From contig NZ_CP041692.1 of assembly GCF_007362775.1 (NCBI RefSeq), positions 2,294,001 through 2,358,000 on the forward strand: a stretch of 64,000 nucleotides of DNA. The letters are read 5' to 3'. Each line of letters starts with the position of its first letter. Positions within the stretch are counted from its first letter, which is position 1. Below, piece after piece: positions 35,294 through 45,199 of the stretch. The position numbers were made by a program, and so were the translations under genes. Source of the stretch: Microlunatus elymi (lineage in GTDB: Bacteria; Actinomycetota; Actinomycetes; Propionibacteriales; Propionibacteriaceae). Below the pieces are notes generated by a model, which saw only the letters and a list, made by a program, of their open reading frames with translations, did not search any database and was not told where the DNA came from.

Positions 35294-36279
35294 GAGCTGC
35301 GTACGTCCGCTGGGTCGGGCCGGACAGTGTGATCGAGATCGGCGACCTGCCGGTTCCGACACCCGGCGCATCCGAGGTACTGGTCAAGGTCACCGCGGTC
35401 GCGATCAACCCGGTCGACAACTACATCCGTACCGGCAGGTTCCAGACCCCGGTGCCGCTGCCGTTCGTCGTCGGCCGGGACCTGGTCGGGACCGTCGTCG
35501 AGAGCGGATCGCCGGCGCTCGGGTTCGCGCCGGGGGAGCGGGTCTGGTGCAACAGCATGGGTCACGACGGCCGGCCGGGCGCGATCTCGGAGTACGTGGT
35601 GGTGCCGGTGGATCGGCTGTATCGACTGCCGGACGGGGCCGATCCGGAGCAGGGGGTGGCGCTGGCCCAGCCGGCGGCCACCGCCTACCTGGGCTGCTTC
35701 GTGCACGGCAACGTGCGAGCCGGCGAGACCGTGTTCGTCGGCGGTGGCGGCGGCAACATCGGCCTGGCTGCGATCCGGATGGCAAGAATGGCCGGGGCCA
35801 GGGTGCTGGCCACCGCCCGGCCCGATGATCATCAGCGTTGTCGCGACGCAGGCGCCGAGGTCGTCGTCGACTACCACGCGGCCCCGATGGTGGACCGAAT
35901 GCTCGATGCCGCCGGCGGCGTCGACGTCTACTGGGAGACCTCCGGCCGGCACGACTTCGACCGGGTGGAACGGGTCGCGGCACCCGGCTGCCGCGTGCTC
36001 GTCACCGCCGCAGCCGAGCAGCGGCCGACCGTCCCGCTGCCGCAGCTCTACATGCGCGACGTCAGCCTGATCGGCTTCGTGATCAGCCGCGCAACGGTCG
36101 ACCAGCTCCGGGCCGCCGCAGACCTGATCAACCCCGAACTGGCCGCCGGCACGCTGACCGCCCGGATCGCCGACCGGCTGCCGCTGGGCCGGACCGCCGA
36201 GGCGTACCGCCGGCTCGCCGAGGGTAGGGTGCGCGGCCGACTCCTGGTCGACCTCGCAGGTCGGACGGCTACACGCTGA
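35290..36279 (+). CDS. zinc-independent quinone oxidoreductase / MDR family
   Basis: 329 residues from a GTG at 35290 overlapping the CDF stop (GTGA). Alcohol-dehydrogenase-like N-domain (VTAVAINPVDNYIRTGRF, VVGRDLVGTVVESG) and Rossmann domain with VFVGGGGGNIGLAAIRMARMAGARV. The catalytic and structural zinc cysteines of true alcohol dehydrogenases are absent, as in NADPH:quinone reductases. Its 3' end overlaps the convergent PIN toxin gene by 11 bp. Confidence 0.92.
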   Translation: MRAAYVRWVGPDSVIEIGDLPVPTPGASEVLVKVTAVAINPVDNYIRTGRFQTPVPLPFVVGRDLVGTVVESGSPALGFAPGERVWCNSMGHDGRPGAISEYVVVPVDRLYRLPDGADPEQGVALAQPAATAYLGCFVHGNVRAGETVFVGGGGGNIGLAAIRMARMAGARVLATARPDDHQRCRDAGAEVVVDYHAAPMVDRMLDAAGGVDVYWETSGRHDFDRVERVAAPGCRVLVTAAAEQRPTVPLPQLYMRDVSLIGFVISRATVDQLRAAADLINPELAAGTLTARIADRLPLGRTAEAYRRLAEGRVRGRLLVDLAGRTATR

Positions 36280-36655
36280 TGATCTTGATCGGATGGGTCG
36301 CGTGCGCGACCAGCGCGCGGAGGTCGTCCGGGTCACTGGTGAGCACGACTCCGCCCGGAGTCAGGTCCGCCGCAGCCGCGACCACCGCATCGACGGCGGA
36401 GATGGTTCCGGCCCGGCCGGTCGCGGTTCGCAACCGGGCCGCGTACCGCGCCTGCACTTCGTCGACGGGGTCGACCCGGCAGGCCCGCAGCAGGCGATTG
36501 ACCTGAAAGTCGCGCCGGTGATCCCCGGTGAGTGCCTCGGTGAGGACGACGCTCGGTACCCGCGGGGGCCAGAGCTCGCGACGCTGAAGCTCTTGCAGTC
36601 GGGCCCGGTGGCCGGCCATCGCGCTGAGCGCCCCGGCATCGAAGATGAGGCTCAT
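36269..36655 (-). CDS. PIN-domain toxin (second toxin-antitoxin pair)
   Basis: 128 residues. Acidic PIN residues are in MSLIFDAGALSAM, VVLTEALTGD, ISAVDAVVAAAA and VLTSDPDDLRAL. The size and order fit a VapC-type ribonuclease. The start overlaps the antitoxin stop (36652-36655, ATGA). It is unrelated in detail to the VapC at 23.5 kb, so the two modules are not recent duplicates. Confidence 0.88.
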   Translation of the reverse strand: MSLIFDAGALSAMAGHRARLQELQRRELWPPRVPSVVLTEALTGDHRRDFQVNRLLRACRVDPVDEVQARYAARLRTATGRAGTISAVDAVVAAAADLTPGGVVLTSDPDDLRALVAHATHPIKIISV

Positions 36656-36921
36656 GCAGAGCGGCTTGCGTCACCGGAGCCTGACGCTCCGGCGTCGCCG
36701 AAGGCGGCATCGGCCCACGCGCGCGCGGCGTCTTCGTCGTCGGCCGGGATCGGACCGAGCTCGGCGTCAAGGTCCCGCAGGTAGCGATCCAGCTCCGCGA
36801 TCTTGGCCCGGCGGTCCAGTTCCTCGGCCAGCGCCGCCGTCGCCAGTTGGGACACATTGAGACCGGCCGCCCTGGCTCGACCAAGCACCTCGTCCGGAAC
36901 CGTGATGTTGACCCGACTCAT
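36652..36921 (-). CDS. antitoxin of the second PIN module (CcdA/RHH-like)
   Basis: 89 residues from the ATG at 36921 (MSRVNITVPDEVLGRARAAG); an ATG at 36927 is in frame. The N-terminus is a ribbon-helix-helix pattern, followed by helical segments and an acidic tail expected to bind the toxin. The -10-like TATTCT ends 6 nt before the ATG at 36921, so the message is probably leaderless and this ATG is preferred. Confidence 0.85.
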   Translation of the reverse strand: MSRVNITVPDEVLGRARAAGLNVSQLATAALAEELDRRAKIAELDRYLRDLDAELGPIPADDEDAARAWADAAFGDAGASGSGDASRSA

Positions 36922-36927
36922 GCGCAT

Positions 36928-36941
36928 AGAATACGCATTCT
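36928..36941 (-). promoter_or_regulatory. promoter and palindromic operator of the second PIN module
   Basis: AGAATACGCATTCT has 5-bp perfect inverted arms around four bases, and on the - strand its end forms the -10-like TATTCT (36933-36928). Autoregulation by the antitoxin is inferred from this overlap. Confidence 0.55.
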
Positions 36942-37260
36942 CGCGACTGCTGCTGGCTGTATTTGAGTTAGCTCACGCGCACCCCGTCGTAGCCCAGCGC
37001 AAGACCGACTCCGGAGCACGCGACGGGCAGCACGTCTGCCGCACCACGAACGCTTGGAATTCAGATTGAACGCACGTCGAGCGCCCCAGCGCGAGACCGG
37101 CTCCGGAGCTTGCGGAGGAGGCGGGGCGAGGTGATCGCTCCACGGGACCACGGCGGGGGTCCGGGGGTCGTCCCCCGGAACAGTCAGACGCCAGACCAGA
37201 CCGCGGCAGCGGCACTTACTCGACTGCGTGACAAGACAGTGAGCCTGCGAGACTGAACCC
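36942..37260. other. non-coding gap before dxr with direct repeat and hairpin
   Basis: No credible gene. A 25-bp direct repeat with two mismatches, containing CAGCGC, AGACCG and CTCCGGAGC, lies at 36993-37017 and 37085-37109. A hairpin TCCGGGGG/CCCCCGGA with a 4-nt loop lies at 37160-37179. The dxr promoter is presumably after the hairpin, but I see no clear -35/-10 pair. Confidence 0.6.
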
Positions 37261-38568
37261 GTGCGCGACGTAGTGATCTTGGGCAGTACGGGGTCGATCG
37301 GGACTCAGGCTCTGGAGGTGATCGCCGAACGGCGGGAGCTGTTCCGGGTGGTCGGGCTGGCGGCAGCCGGCAGCAACATCAAGCTGCTGGCCCGGCAGGT
37401 GCTCGACTTCGACCCGGCCGTGGTCGGGGTCAGCCGGGCGAGCGCCGTACAGGATCTGCAGTTGGCGCTGTACGCCGAGGTCTCTCGGCGCGGCTGGAAC
37501 AAGGGCGAGGTCAGACTGCCGAAGATCGTCGCCGGACCCGAGGCGCCCAACGAGCTGGCCGCGTTGGACTGCGACATCGTGCTGAACGGGATCACCGGTT
37601 CGGCCGGTCTCGGCGCGACCCTGACCACCCTGGCCCAGGGCACCACGCTGGCGCTGGCCAACAAGGAGTCCCTGGTGATCGGCGGCCGGCTGGTCACCGA
37701 CGCCGCCGCCGACGGGCAGATCGTCGCAGTCGACTCCGAACACTCGGCGATCGCCCAGTGCCTGCGCGGCGGCACCGCCGACGAGGTCGACCGGTTGATC
37801 GTCACCGCCAGCGGCGGACCGTTCCGCGGCATGACCCGGGCGCAGATGGCCGACGCGACGCCGGAGCAGGCACTGGCACACCCGACCTGGAACATGGGCC
37901 GGGTGATCACCACCAACTCCGCCACCCTGGTGAACAAGGGGTTGGAGGTGCTGGAGGCGCACCTGCTCTACGGCATCGACCTGGACCGGGTCGATGTGGT
38001 CGTTCATCCGCAGTCGATGATCCACTCGATGGTCCAGTTCATCGACGGCTCGACGCTGGCCCAGTGCTCGCCTCCCGACATGAAGCTGCCGATCGCGCTC
38101 GCCCTCGGCTGGCCGGCTCGGCTGGCCGGAGCAGCCCGCCCGGTCAACTGGTCCCGGGCCAACACCTGGACCTTCGAGCCGCTCGACGACGAGGCCTTCC
38201 CCGCCGTCTCCCTGATCCGCAAGGCAGGCCGGATCGGCGGCACCGCACCCGCCGTACTGAACGCCGCCAACGAGGCCTGCGTGGACGCCTTCCACGAGCA
38301 TCGGATCGGGTTCAACCAGATCACCGACATCTTCGCCGCCGTCCTCGACGAGCACCTGAACACGGCGCCCGGGAACGCCACGAAACTCCCAGCCGATTCA
38401 CAGCCCGCGGCCACGTCGACGGCGGGATCGGTGAAACCCGCCGACGTAGGATCACGATGGGTCGGCGCCGAAGCCCTCACCGTCGACGCCGTACTCAGCG
38501 CCGATGCGTGGGCGCGCCGTCGGGCCCAGGACTTGTGCAGCGACGAGACGAGGAGACCGCAGGCGTGA
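37261..38568 (+). CDS. dxr: 1-deoxy-D-xylulose 5-phosphate reductoisomerase
   Basis: 435 residues from GTG 37261. NADPH site DVVILGSTGSIGTQALEV; LANKESLVIGG; substrate and metal site VDSEHSAIAQCL; ASGGPFRGM; WNMGRVITTNSATLVNKGLE in pieces; and HPQSMIHSMVQFIDGS. It converts DXP to MEP in the non-mevalonate isoprenoid pathway, cytoplasmic. An Ala/Ser/Thr-rich insert of about 25 residues disrupts the C-terminal helical domain relative to shorter homologs. First gene of dxr-rseP-ispG, whose last member acts in the same pathway. Confidence 0.97.
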   Translation: MRDVVILGSTGSIGTQALEVIAERRELFRVVGLAAAGSNIKLLARQVLDFDPAVVGVSRASAVQDLQLALYAEVSRRGWNKGEVRLPKIVAGPEAPNELAALDCDIVLNGITGSAGLGATLTTLAQGTTLALANKESLVIGGRLVTDAAADGQIVAVDSEHSAIAQCLRGGTADEVDRLIVTASGGPFRGMTRAQMADATPEQALAHPTWNMGRVITTNSATLVNKGLEVLEAHLLYGIDLDRVDVVVHPQSMIHSMVQFIDGSTLAQCSPPDMKLPIALALGWPARLAGAARPVNWSRANTWTFEPLDDEAFPAVSLIRKAGRIGGTAPAVLNAANEACVDAFHEHRIGFNQITDIFAAVLDEHLNTAPGNATKLPADSQPAATSTAGSVKPADVGSRWVGAEALTVDAVLSADAWARRRAQDLCSDETRRPQA

Positions 38569-38623
38569 TGCCCGACGTTTCTGGCGCCCCGGAGAGTGGG
38601 CACCGCCTTCCCGAGGGGACGCG

Positions 38624-39940
38624 ATGCATCTCCTGATCTACCTCGGCGGGGCAGTGCTCTTCTTCGCCATGATCATGATCTCGGTCGCGCTGCACGAGAT
38701 CGGGCACCTGATCCCGGGCAAGCTCTTCGGCGTCAAGACGACCCAGTACATGGTCGGCTTCGGCAAGACGCTGTGGTCAACCCGCCGCGGCGAGACCGAG
38801 TACGGCGTCAAGGCGGTCCCGCTCGGCGGCTACTGCAAGTTCGTCGGCATGTATCCGCCGGATCCGCACTCGGGCAAGATGCGCTCGACCCGGACCGGGA
38901 TCTTCCAGTCGATCGCCGACCAGGCCCGTGAGGCCGAGTGGGAGGACATCCGCCCCGAGGACGACGGTCGGCTCTTCTACCAGAAGAAGACCTGGCAGAA
39001 GTTGATCATCATGTTCGGCGGGCCGGGGATGAACCTGATCCTGGCGTTCCTGATCCTGCTCGGCGTCAACCTCTTCTACGGGATGCCGAAGCCGACGCTG
39101 CAGGTCGCTGTGGTCAACGACTGCGTGATCTCGGCGGCCCGGCAGGCCAGCACCGACCCGGCCGAACGCGCCTGCAAGTCCACCGATCCCGAGACCCCGG
39201 CCAAGAAGTCCGGCATGAAGGTCGGCGACACCATCGTCAGTTTCAACGGCACCCGACTCGCCGACTGGGATCAGCTGTCGGCGCTGATCGAAGGCAACGG
39301 CGACGAGCTGGCCAGGATCACCGTCGATCGCAACGGTCGGCAGGTCGCCCTCAAACCCGTACACACCGTGATCACCGGCGTCCAGTCGGCGGACAACCCG
39401 TCCAAGACAGTGCAGGCCGGTTTCCTCGGCGTCTCGCCGGATCGGGTGCTGGTCAAGGGCGGTCCGGCGGCGACGGCGCAGCAGATGTGGTCGATGACCG
39501 AGCAGTCGGTACACGCGATCATCCGCTTCCCGGCCAAGATCTACACCACCGCCGCCGACCTGGTCACCGGCAAGCCGCGGGACGAGAACGGGCCGATGAG
39601 CATCGTCGGCGCCAGCCGGATCGCCGGCGAGGTGAGTTCCACCGACCTGATCAGCGTGTCCACCAAGGCGGCGCAGATGTTCCTGCTGCTCGGCTCGGTG
39701 AACCTGTTCCTGGCCCTGTTCAACTTCGTACCGTTGATGCCGCTGGACGGCGGACACATCGCCGGCGCGATCTACGAGGCGATCAGGCGATGGCTGGCCC
39801 GGATCACCGGCCGACCGGACCCCGGACATGCCGACACCGCCAAGATGTTGCCGGTCGCCTATGTTGTTGGTGCGGTGATCGCGATCAGCGGATTCGTGCT
39901 CATCCTGGCCGACCTGATCGACCCGATCACCCTGTTCTGA
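38624..39940 (+). CDS. rseP: site-2 intramembrane metalloprotease RseP/Rip1-like
   Basis: 438 residues from the ATG at 38624 after GAGGGGAC. TM1 carries the zinc motif HEIGH ([16 protein letters not shown]), a PDZ domain lies about residues 190-300 ([15 protein letters not shown]), and the last part has the third ligand in MPLDGGHI. It cleaves anti-sigma factors and other membrane proteins within the bilayer. Location between dxr and ispG is conserved in actinobacteria. Confidence 0.95.
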   Translation: MHLLIYLGGAVLFFAMIMISVALHEIGHLIPGKLFGVKTTQYMVGFGKTLWSTRRGETEYGVKAVPLGGYCKFVGMYPPDPHSGKMRSTRTGIFQSIADQAREAEWEDIRPEDDGRLFYQKKTWQKLIIMFGGPGMNLILAFLILLGVNLFYGMPKPTLQVAVVNDCVISAARQASTDPAERACKSTDPETPAKKSGMKVGDTIVSFNGTRLADWDQLSALIEGNGDELARITVDRNGRQVALKPVHTVITGVQSADNPSKTVQAGFLGVSPDRVLVKGGPAATAQQMWSMTEQSVHAIIRFPAKIYTTAADLVTGKPRDENGPMSIVGASRIAGEVSSTDLISVSTKAAQMFLLLGSVNLFLALFNFVPLMPLDGGHIAGAIYEAIRRWLARITGRPDPGHADTAKMLPVAYVVGAVIAISGFVLILADLIDPITLF

Positions 39941-39947
39941 GTGGAGA

Positions 39948-41102
39948 ATGATGACTGCGATCAATCTGGGACTGCCCGCGCTGCCACCCGAAACCCTGGC
40001 TCCGCGACGTAAATCGCGCAAGATCAAGGTCGGCAAGGTCGAGGTCGGCGGCGACGCCCCGATCAGCGTGCAGTCGATGACCACCACGCTGACCGCCGAC
40101 ATCAACGCGACCCTGCAGCAGATCGCCGAACTGACCGCCGCCGGCTGCGACATCGTCCGGGTCGCGGTGCCGAGTGCCGACGACGCGGCCGCGCTGCCGG
40201 CGATCGCGCACAAGAGCCAGATCCCGGTGATCGCCGACATCCACTTCCAGCCGCGGTACGTGTTCGCCGCGATCGAGGCCGGCTGCGCCGCGGTCCGGGT
40301 CAACCCGGGCAACATCAAGGAGTTCGACGACCAGGTGAAGGAGATCGCCCAGGCCGCCACTGAGGCCGGCGTCTCGTTGCGGATCGGCGTGAACGCCGGG
40401 TCGCTGGACAAGCGACTGCTGGCCAAGTACGGCAAGGCGACCCCGGAGGCGCTGGTCGAGTCGGCGCTGTGGGAGGCGTCGCTGTTCGAGGAGCACGGCT
40501 TCCGCGATTTCAAGATCTCGGTCAAGCACCACGACCCGGTGATCATGGTCAAGGCGTACGAGCAACTGGCCGAGCAGTGCGACTACCCGCTGCACCTCGG
40601 CGTGACCGAGGCCGGGCCGGCGTTCCAGGGCACGATCAAGTCCGCCACCGCCTTCGGAGCCCTGCTCAGCAAGGGAATCGGCGACACCATCCGGGTCTCG
40701 TTGTCGGCGCCGCCGGTGGAGGAGGTCAAGGTCGGGATCAAGATCCTGGAGTCGCTGAACCTGCGTCCGCGCAAGCTGGAGATCGTCTCGTGCCCGTCCT
40801 GCGGCCGGGCCCAGGTGGACGTCTACAAGCTGGCCGACGAGGTCACCGCCGGTCTGGAGGGGCTGACGGTTCCGCTGCGGGTCGCAGTGATGGGGTGTGT
40901 GGTGAACGGTCCGGGCGAGGCCCGTGAGGCCGACCTCGGGGTGGCCTCCGGCAACGGCAAGGGCCAGATCTTCGTGCACGGCGAGGTGATCAAGACGGTC
41001 AAGGAGAGCGACATCGTCGAGACCCTGATCGAGGAGGCCATGCGGTTGGCCGAGGACATGCCCGACGTCGAAGGAGCGCCTGAGGTCAGCGTCGGTCGGT
41101 AG
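39948..41102 (+). CDS. ispG: 4-hydroxy-3-methylbut-2-en-1-yl diphosphate synthase
   Basis: 384 residues from the ATG at 39948 (an adjacent ATG at 39951 is possible). TIM-barrel N-domain with [17 protein letters not shown] and VNPGNIK. The [4Fe-4S] cluster ligands are in [11 protein letters not shown] and [12 protein letters not shown]. It converts MEcPP to HMBPP, the penultimate step of the MEP pathway begun by Dxr two genes upstream. The 3' end overlaps the convergent aconitase gene by 17 bp. Confidence 0.97.
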   Translation: MMTAINLGLPALPPETLAPRRKSRKIKVGKVEVGGDAPISVQSMTTTLTADINATLQQIAELTAAGCDIVRVAVPSADDAAALPAIAHKSQIPVIADIHFQPRYVFAAIEAGCAAVRVNPGNIKEFDDQVKEIAQAATEAGVSLRIGVNAGSLDKRLLAKYGKATPEALVESALWEASLFEEHGFRDFKISVKHHDPVIMVKAYEQLAEQCDYPLHLGVTEAGPAFQGTIKSATAFGALLSKGIGDTIRVSLSAPPVEEVKVGIKILESLNLRPRKLEIVSCPSCGRAQVDVYKLADEVTAGLEGLTVPLRVAVMGCVVNGPGEAREADLGVASGNGKGQIFVHGEVIKTVKESDIVETLIEEAMRLAEDMPDVEGAPEVSVGR

Positions 41103-43059
41103 CGCCGGCGTCACGGTCGCGGAGCCACGGGATCAGTCCGCCGACCAGCAAGATCTCCAACTGCCGCCGGCTCAGCCGATGCCGTGCCCGATAGCCGGCG
41201 TCCTGGGTGGTGTTCTGCACCATCAGGGTCTCGTCGTCGAGAGCCCGGCGAAGATCATCAACGGCCAGCACGTCGCCGATCTCGATGCCGTCGTAGTCGT
41301 CCGGATCGTCGAACTCCAACGGCAGTACGCCGAAGTTGATCAAGTTCTGCCAGTGGATCCGGGCGTAGGACTTGGCCAGCACCATGCGCAGACCGAGGAA
41401 GCGCGGGGCGATCGCGGCATGCTCGCGGGATGATCCCTGGCCGTAGTTGTCGCCGCCGATGATCACGTGTCCGGACCGGTCTCGTACGTCGACGGCTTGG
41501 TCGTGGTAGTCGCTGTTGACGTCCTTGAACGCGTACCGGGACAGTTTGGCGATGTTGCTGCGATAGGGCAGGGCCTCGGCACCGGCCGGCATGATCGTGT
41601 CGGTGGAGATGTCGTCGCTGACCTTGATCAACGCCGGTGCCTCGATCCGGTCCGGCAGCGGCTCGAGCTCGGGCAGCCCGGCGATGTTCTCGCCCTTGAT
41701 CAACTTCACCTCGCGGGCCTGATCGGGCGGCAGTGGTTCCTCCACCATCTCGGTGTTGACCGTGGCCACGTTCGGCAAGTTGATCTTGGGTGCGGACAAC
41801 TGGAACCGGTCCGGCAGCGTACGCGGGTCGGTGATCACACCGGTTAATGCCGCTGCGGCCGCGGTCTCCGGGGAGCACAGGTAGACCTGATCGTCGGCGG
41901 TGCCCGACCGGCCCGGGAAGTTGCGTGGCATCGTACGCAGGCTGCGTCCGTTGCTGGTCGGTGACTGGCCCATGCCGATGCAGCCCAGGCAGCCCGACTG
42001 ATGCAGCCGGGCGCCGGCCGCGATCAGATCGAAGGCCGCGCCGGTCTTCATCAGGTCCTGGAGCAGCTCGCGGGAGGTCGGGTTGACGTCCAGCGACAGG
42101 CCGGGGCTGATCCTCCGTCCCTGCACGATCGCGGCGACGGCCATGAAGTCGCGCAGGCCGGGATTGGCCGAGGATCCGATCACCACCTGCTCGACCTCGT
42201 CGCCGGCGACCTCGGCGACCGGTCGTACGTTGTCCGGAGCGCTCGGCAACGCGATCAACGGCTCCAACGCAGCAAGATCAATTTCCTCGTCCACGTCGTA
42301 CCTCGCACCCTCGTCGGCGAGCAGTTCGACGTAGTCGTCCTCGCGCTGCTGCCAACGCAGGAAGTCGCGAACCCGTTCGTCAGCAGGGAAAACCGTACTG
42401 GTGGCGCCGAGCTCGGCACCCATGTTCGCGATCACGTGCCGGTCCATCGCCGATAGGGTGGCCACGCCCGGTCCGTAGTATTCGATCACTCGATTGACGC
42501 CGCCCTTCACACTGTGCCGGCGCAGCATCTCCAAGATCACGTCCTTGGCGCTGACCCAGTCCGGCAGCGAGTTGATCAAGCGGACGCCCCAGATCTTCGG
42601 CATCTGCAGGTAGACCGGTTCGCCGGCGATCGCCCGGGCGACCTCGATGCCGCCGAGTCCGATCGCCAGCATGCCCAGCGAACCGGCGGCGGGGGTGTGG
42701 CTGTCGCTGCCGACCATGGTCTTGCCTGGGAGGCCGAACCGCTCCATGTGGGTGGGGTGGGAGACCCCGTTGCCCGGACCGGAGAACCAGAGCCCGAACC
42801 GTCGGCTGGCCGAGCGGAGGAATTCGTGGTCCTCGGCGTTGCGGCTGCCGGCCTGCAGCAGGTTGTGATCGACGTACTGCACGGACAGCTCGGTCTGCGC
42901 CCGGTCCAGCCCCATCGCCTCCAGCTCCAGCATCACCATCGTCCCGGTGGCGTCCTGGGTCAGCGTCTGGTCGATACGCAAGCCGATCTCCTCACCGGGC
43001 GTCATCTCGCCCTCCACCAGATGGCTCGAGATCAACTTCTGAGCAACGTTCTGCGGCAT
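41086..43059 (-). CDS. aconitate hydratase (about 650-residue type)
   Basis: 657 residues, preceded by GGTGAAGAAGG. The Fe-S cluster cysteines are in [14 protein letters not shown] plus an earlier Cys-less region typical of this shorter class; [17 protein letters not shown] and [14 protein letters not shown] (swivelling domain) are clear. It isomerises citrate and isocitrate in the TCA cycle. The 650-residue type is distinct from the 890-930-residue AcnA. It is inverted between ispG and the GNAT gene, which are normally neighbours. Confidence 0.92.
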   Translation of the reverse strand: MPQNVAQKLISSHLVEGEMTPGEEIGLRIDQTLTQDATGTMVMLELEAMGLDRAQTELSVQYVDHNLLQAGSRNAEDHEFLRSASRRFGLWFSGPGNGVSHPTHMERFGLPGKTMVGSDSHTPAAGSLGMLAIGLGGIEVARAIAGEPVYLQMPKIWGVRLINSLPDWVSAKDVILEMLRRHSVKGGVNRVIEYYGPGVATLSAMDRHVIANMGAELGATSTVFPADERVRDFLRWQQREDDYVELLADEGARYDVDEEIDLAALEPLIALPSAPDNVRPVAEVAGDEVEQVVIGSSANPGLRDFMAVAAIVQGRRISPGLSLDVNPTSRELLQDLMKTGAAFDLIAAGARLHQSGCLGCIGMGQSPTSNGRSLRTMPRNFPGRSGTADDQVYLCSPETAAAAALTGVITDPRTLPDRFQLSAPKINLPNVATVNTEMVEEPLPPDQAREVKLIKGENIAGLPELEPLPDRIEAPALIKVSDDISTDTIMPAGAEALPYRSNIAKLSRYAFKDVNSDYHDQAVDVRDRSGHVIIGGDNYGQGSSREHAAIAPRFLGLRMVLAKSYARIHWQNLINFGVLPLEFDDPDDYDGIEIGDVLAVDDLRRALDDETLMVQNTTQDAGYRARHRLSRRQLEILLVGGLIPWLRDRDAGATDRR

Positions 43060-43331
43060 CCTTCTTCACCTCGTTCGAGATCGACGGAGTCTCCTTCAAC
43101 TCGTACCCGGCTGTCGTCTCCGGCACCAACCTGTCCGAGGAGGCTCCCGAGCTCGTCGAAGGACCGGAACGCAACTTCTGGCAACGACCCATCCGCGTAC
43201 GGCTCCGAGGTTGATGACCCATCGCGCCAGGAAGTTCGTCCGCACCCGTGTGCGAGCGCACCGCCGTCGGATAATGTCGCGGTGGAACGCGGGACACCGA
43301 GTCCTGGTTGCCGATCGGCCCAGGAGGCAGC

Positions 43332-44186
43332 ATGAGCGAGACGGTGGTCCGGTCGGGTGTCCGGGTGCTGACCGGCGCCGACACCGACCTCGCCGTTCGG
43401 TTGCTCGCGTCCTCACCGATCGACAACGTCTTCGTCGCATCCCGGGTCCGTGCGGCGGGGCTCGAAGCACGCGACCTGGGCTGTCCGATCTGGGGCTTCG
43501 AGGAGGACGGCCGGCTCCGTTCGATGTGTCACGCCGGCTCCAACCTGGTCCCGGTGAACGCGACCCCGGCTGCGGTGGCGGCCTTTGCCGAGTACGCCGG
43601 TCCGCGACGGATGTGTTCGTCGATCATCGGTCCCGCGCCGGTCGCGATGGACCTGTGGCAGCGGCTCAGCCGGCTCTGGGGCTCGGTCTGGTCGCAGACC
43701 CGGGAGGTCCGAGCCCACCAGCCGGTGCTGGCGATCGACACCGATCCGGTCATCGCGCCGGACCCGCGGGTGCGGCCGATCACCATCCAGCATTGGGATT
43801 CCTACTATCAGTCGGCGGTACGGATGTACACCGAGGAGGTCGGCGTCTCGCCACTGCAGGGCAACCCCGCCGGCTACCGCTACTACGTACGCCAGTTGAT
43901 CACGTCCGGTCGCGCCTTCGGTGTGCTGGACGGCGACCGGGTGATCTTCAAGGCCGACCTCGGTTCGGTGTCCCGCGGTGTCACCCAGGTCCAGGGCGTC
44001 TGGCTCGACCCGTCGCTGCGCAGCCGCGGCCTGGCGCCCGGGATGATGGCCGCCGTGGTCCAGTTGGCTCGCCGCGTCGCTCCGGTCGTCTCCCTCTACG
44101 TCAACGACTTCAACGCTCCCGCCCGCGCGACCTACCAACGCGTCGGCTTCCGGCAGACGGGGGAGTTCTGCACGGTGTTGTATTAG
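43332..44186 (+). CDS. DUF4081-GNAT family N-acetyltransferase
   Basis: 284 residues from the ATG at 43332, preceded by CAGGAGG. The N-terminal half (VRVLTGADTDLAVRLLASSPIDNVFV) is the DUF4081 domain and the C-terminal half is a GNAT fold with VQGVWLDPSLRSRGLAPGMMA and LYVNDFNAPARATYQRVGF. The gene is usually found just after ispG in actinobacteria. The acyl acceptor is unknown. Confidence 0.93.
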   Translation: MSETVVRSGVRVLTGADTDLAVRLLASSPIDNVFVASRVRAAGLEARDLGCPIWGFEEDGRLRSMCHAGSNLVPVNATPAAVAAFAEYAGPRRMCSSIIGPAPVAMDLWQRLSRLWGSVWSQTREVRAHQPVLAIDTDPVIAPDPRVRPITIQHWDSYYQSAVRMYTEEVGVSPLQGNPAGYRYYVRQLITSGRAFGVLDGDRVIFKADLGSVSRGVTQVQGVWLDPSLRSRGLAPGMMAAVVQLARRVAPVVSLYVNDFNAPARATYQRVGFRQTGEFCTVLY

Positions 44187-44713
44187 TCGGCTTCCTGCGG
44201 CTGCGGCCGGCTTGCGCGGAGCAAGTTGAGTTCCCGACCCCTCGACGCCCGGTCTGGTCGCCGCCGGGCTGAAGTGGGAGCTCCGGCGTGGCGCCAACCC
44301 GCGGGCGCGCCCGCCGCGGCAGGGCGTGCGCCGACTGACGCCCGTGTTGCAGAAGCGGATCGCGGAGCTGCCGGCGCGCTCTGAAGCGACCACATTTGTA
44401 TACGCGTTTGGGTATGAGGGCCGGCTCCAGGCCCGTTCCGGCCGACGCGTATACAGATCTCATCGCGATCCGACGCCAGGATCCCAGAGTGCTGACCCGA
44501 CCGAAGTGTTCGCGCGCCGTCACGGCGGCCGAGCCCGTCGAGGTGTCGGGGTTGGACGGCGGCCGCGTCGGCACCGGCGTTCGGTAACCCTGGCGGCGTT
44601 GCGGGTCGTGGGTTGCAGGATGTGCGGTCGTTCGGGAACCGGGACTGCCGAACATTGTGCCGGTGCCCACCGCGGCGCCGACGTACGGCGTTGTCCAACC
44701 GATCAACTCCGGG
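44187..44713. other. non-coding region after the GNAT gene
   Basis: Open frames on both strands here lack the expected codon bias, have no recognisable domains and run through the minisatellite that follows. I see no RNA gene or clear hairpin. Treated as intergenic. Confidence 0.55.
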
Positions 44714-45045
44714 TGGGACAACGAACGCCCGTCGCCGCCCGGGACCGGGCCGAACCCGTCTCCGGAGGGAGAACGAACGCTGTCGGGCCGGGACCCGGTG
44801 CGGAATCCGTTTCCGGGTCGGAAACGTAGGTCGTCGGCGCCCAGGTGCGGGGCCGAACCTGTCTCCGGTGGGGAAACGTACGTCGTCGGCGCCCGGGACC
44901 GGGGCGGAATCCGTGTCCGGTGGGGAAACGTACGTCGTCGGCGCCCGGGACCGGGGCGGAATCCGTGTCCGGTGGGGAAACGTACGTCGTCGGCGCCCGG
45001 GACCGGGGCCGAACCCGTCTCCGGGAGGAAAACGAACGCCGGTGG
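44714..45045. repeat. 52-bp tandem minisatellite
   Basis: About six units. The clearest start at 44768, 44820, 44872, 44924 and 44976, with partial or diverged units on both sides. The units at 44872-44923 and 44924-44975 are identical. Each contains GGAAACGTACGTCGTCGG and GGCGCCCGGGACCGGGG. A 52-bp period is not divisible by three, so the same DNA is read in all three frames in turn, arguing against coding. Confidence 0.9.
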
Positions 45046-45199
45046 CAGGACGGTCAGGTGAGCGCGGGATCTTCGCGGACGAGAGCGTACGTAACGTTGC
45101 GCCCACGATGTGGGCCGGTTCATGGCAGGTGCTCAGACGCCGCACCTAGAATCCGGTGCGACAACTCAGCGGCGAGACTCCAGAAGTGGAGGGGGACAG

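Noticed and set aside
44714-45045. Possible CRISPR array
   Set aside because: The units are contiguous with no variable spacers and no cas genes are near; it is a minisatellite.
44110-45145. Two long overlapping - strand frames rich in Arg and Pro across the minisatellite
   Set aside because: The 52-bp period cycles through all frames, so openness is caused by lack of A/T-rich stop codons in the repeat, not by coding.
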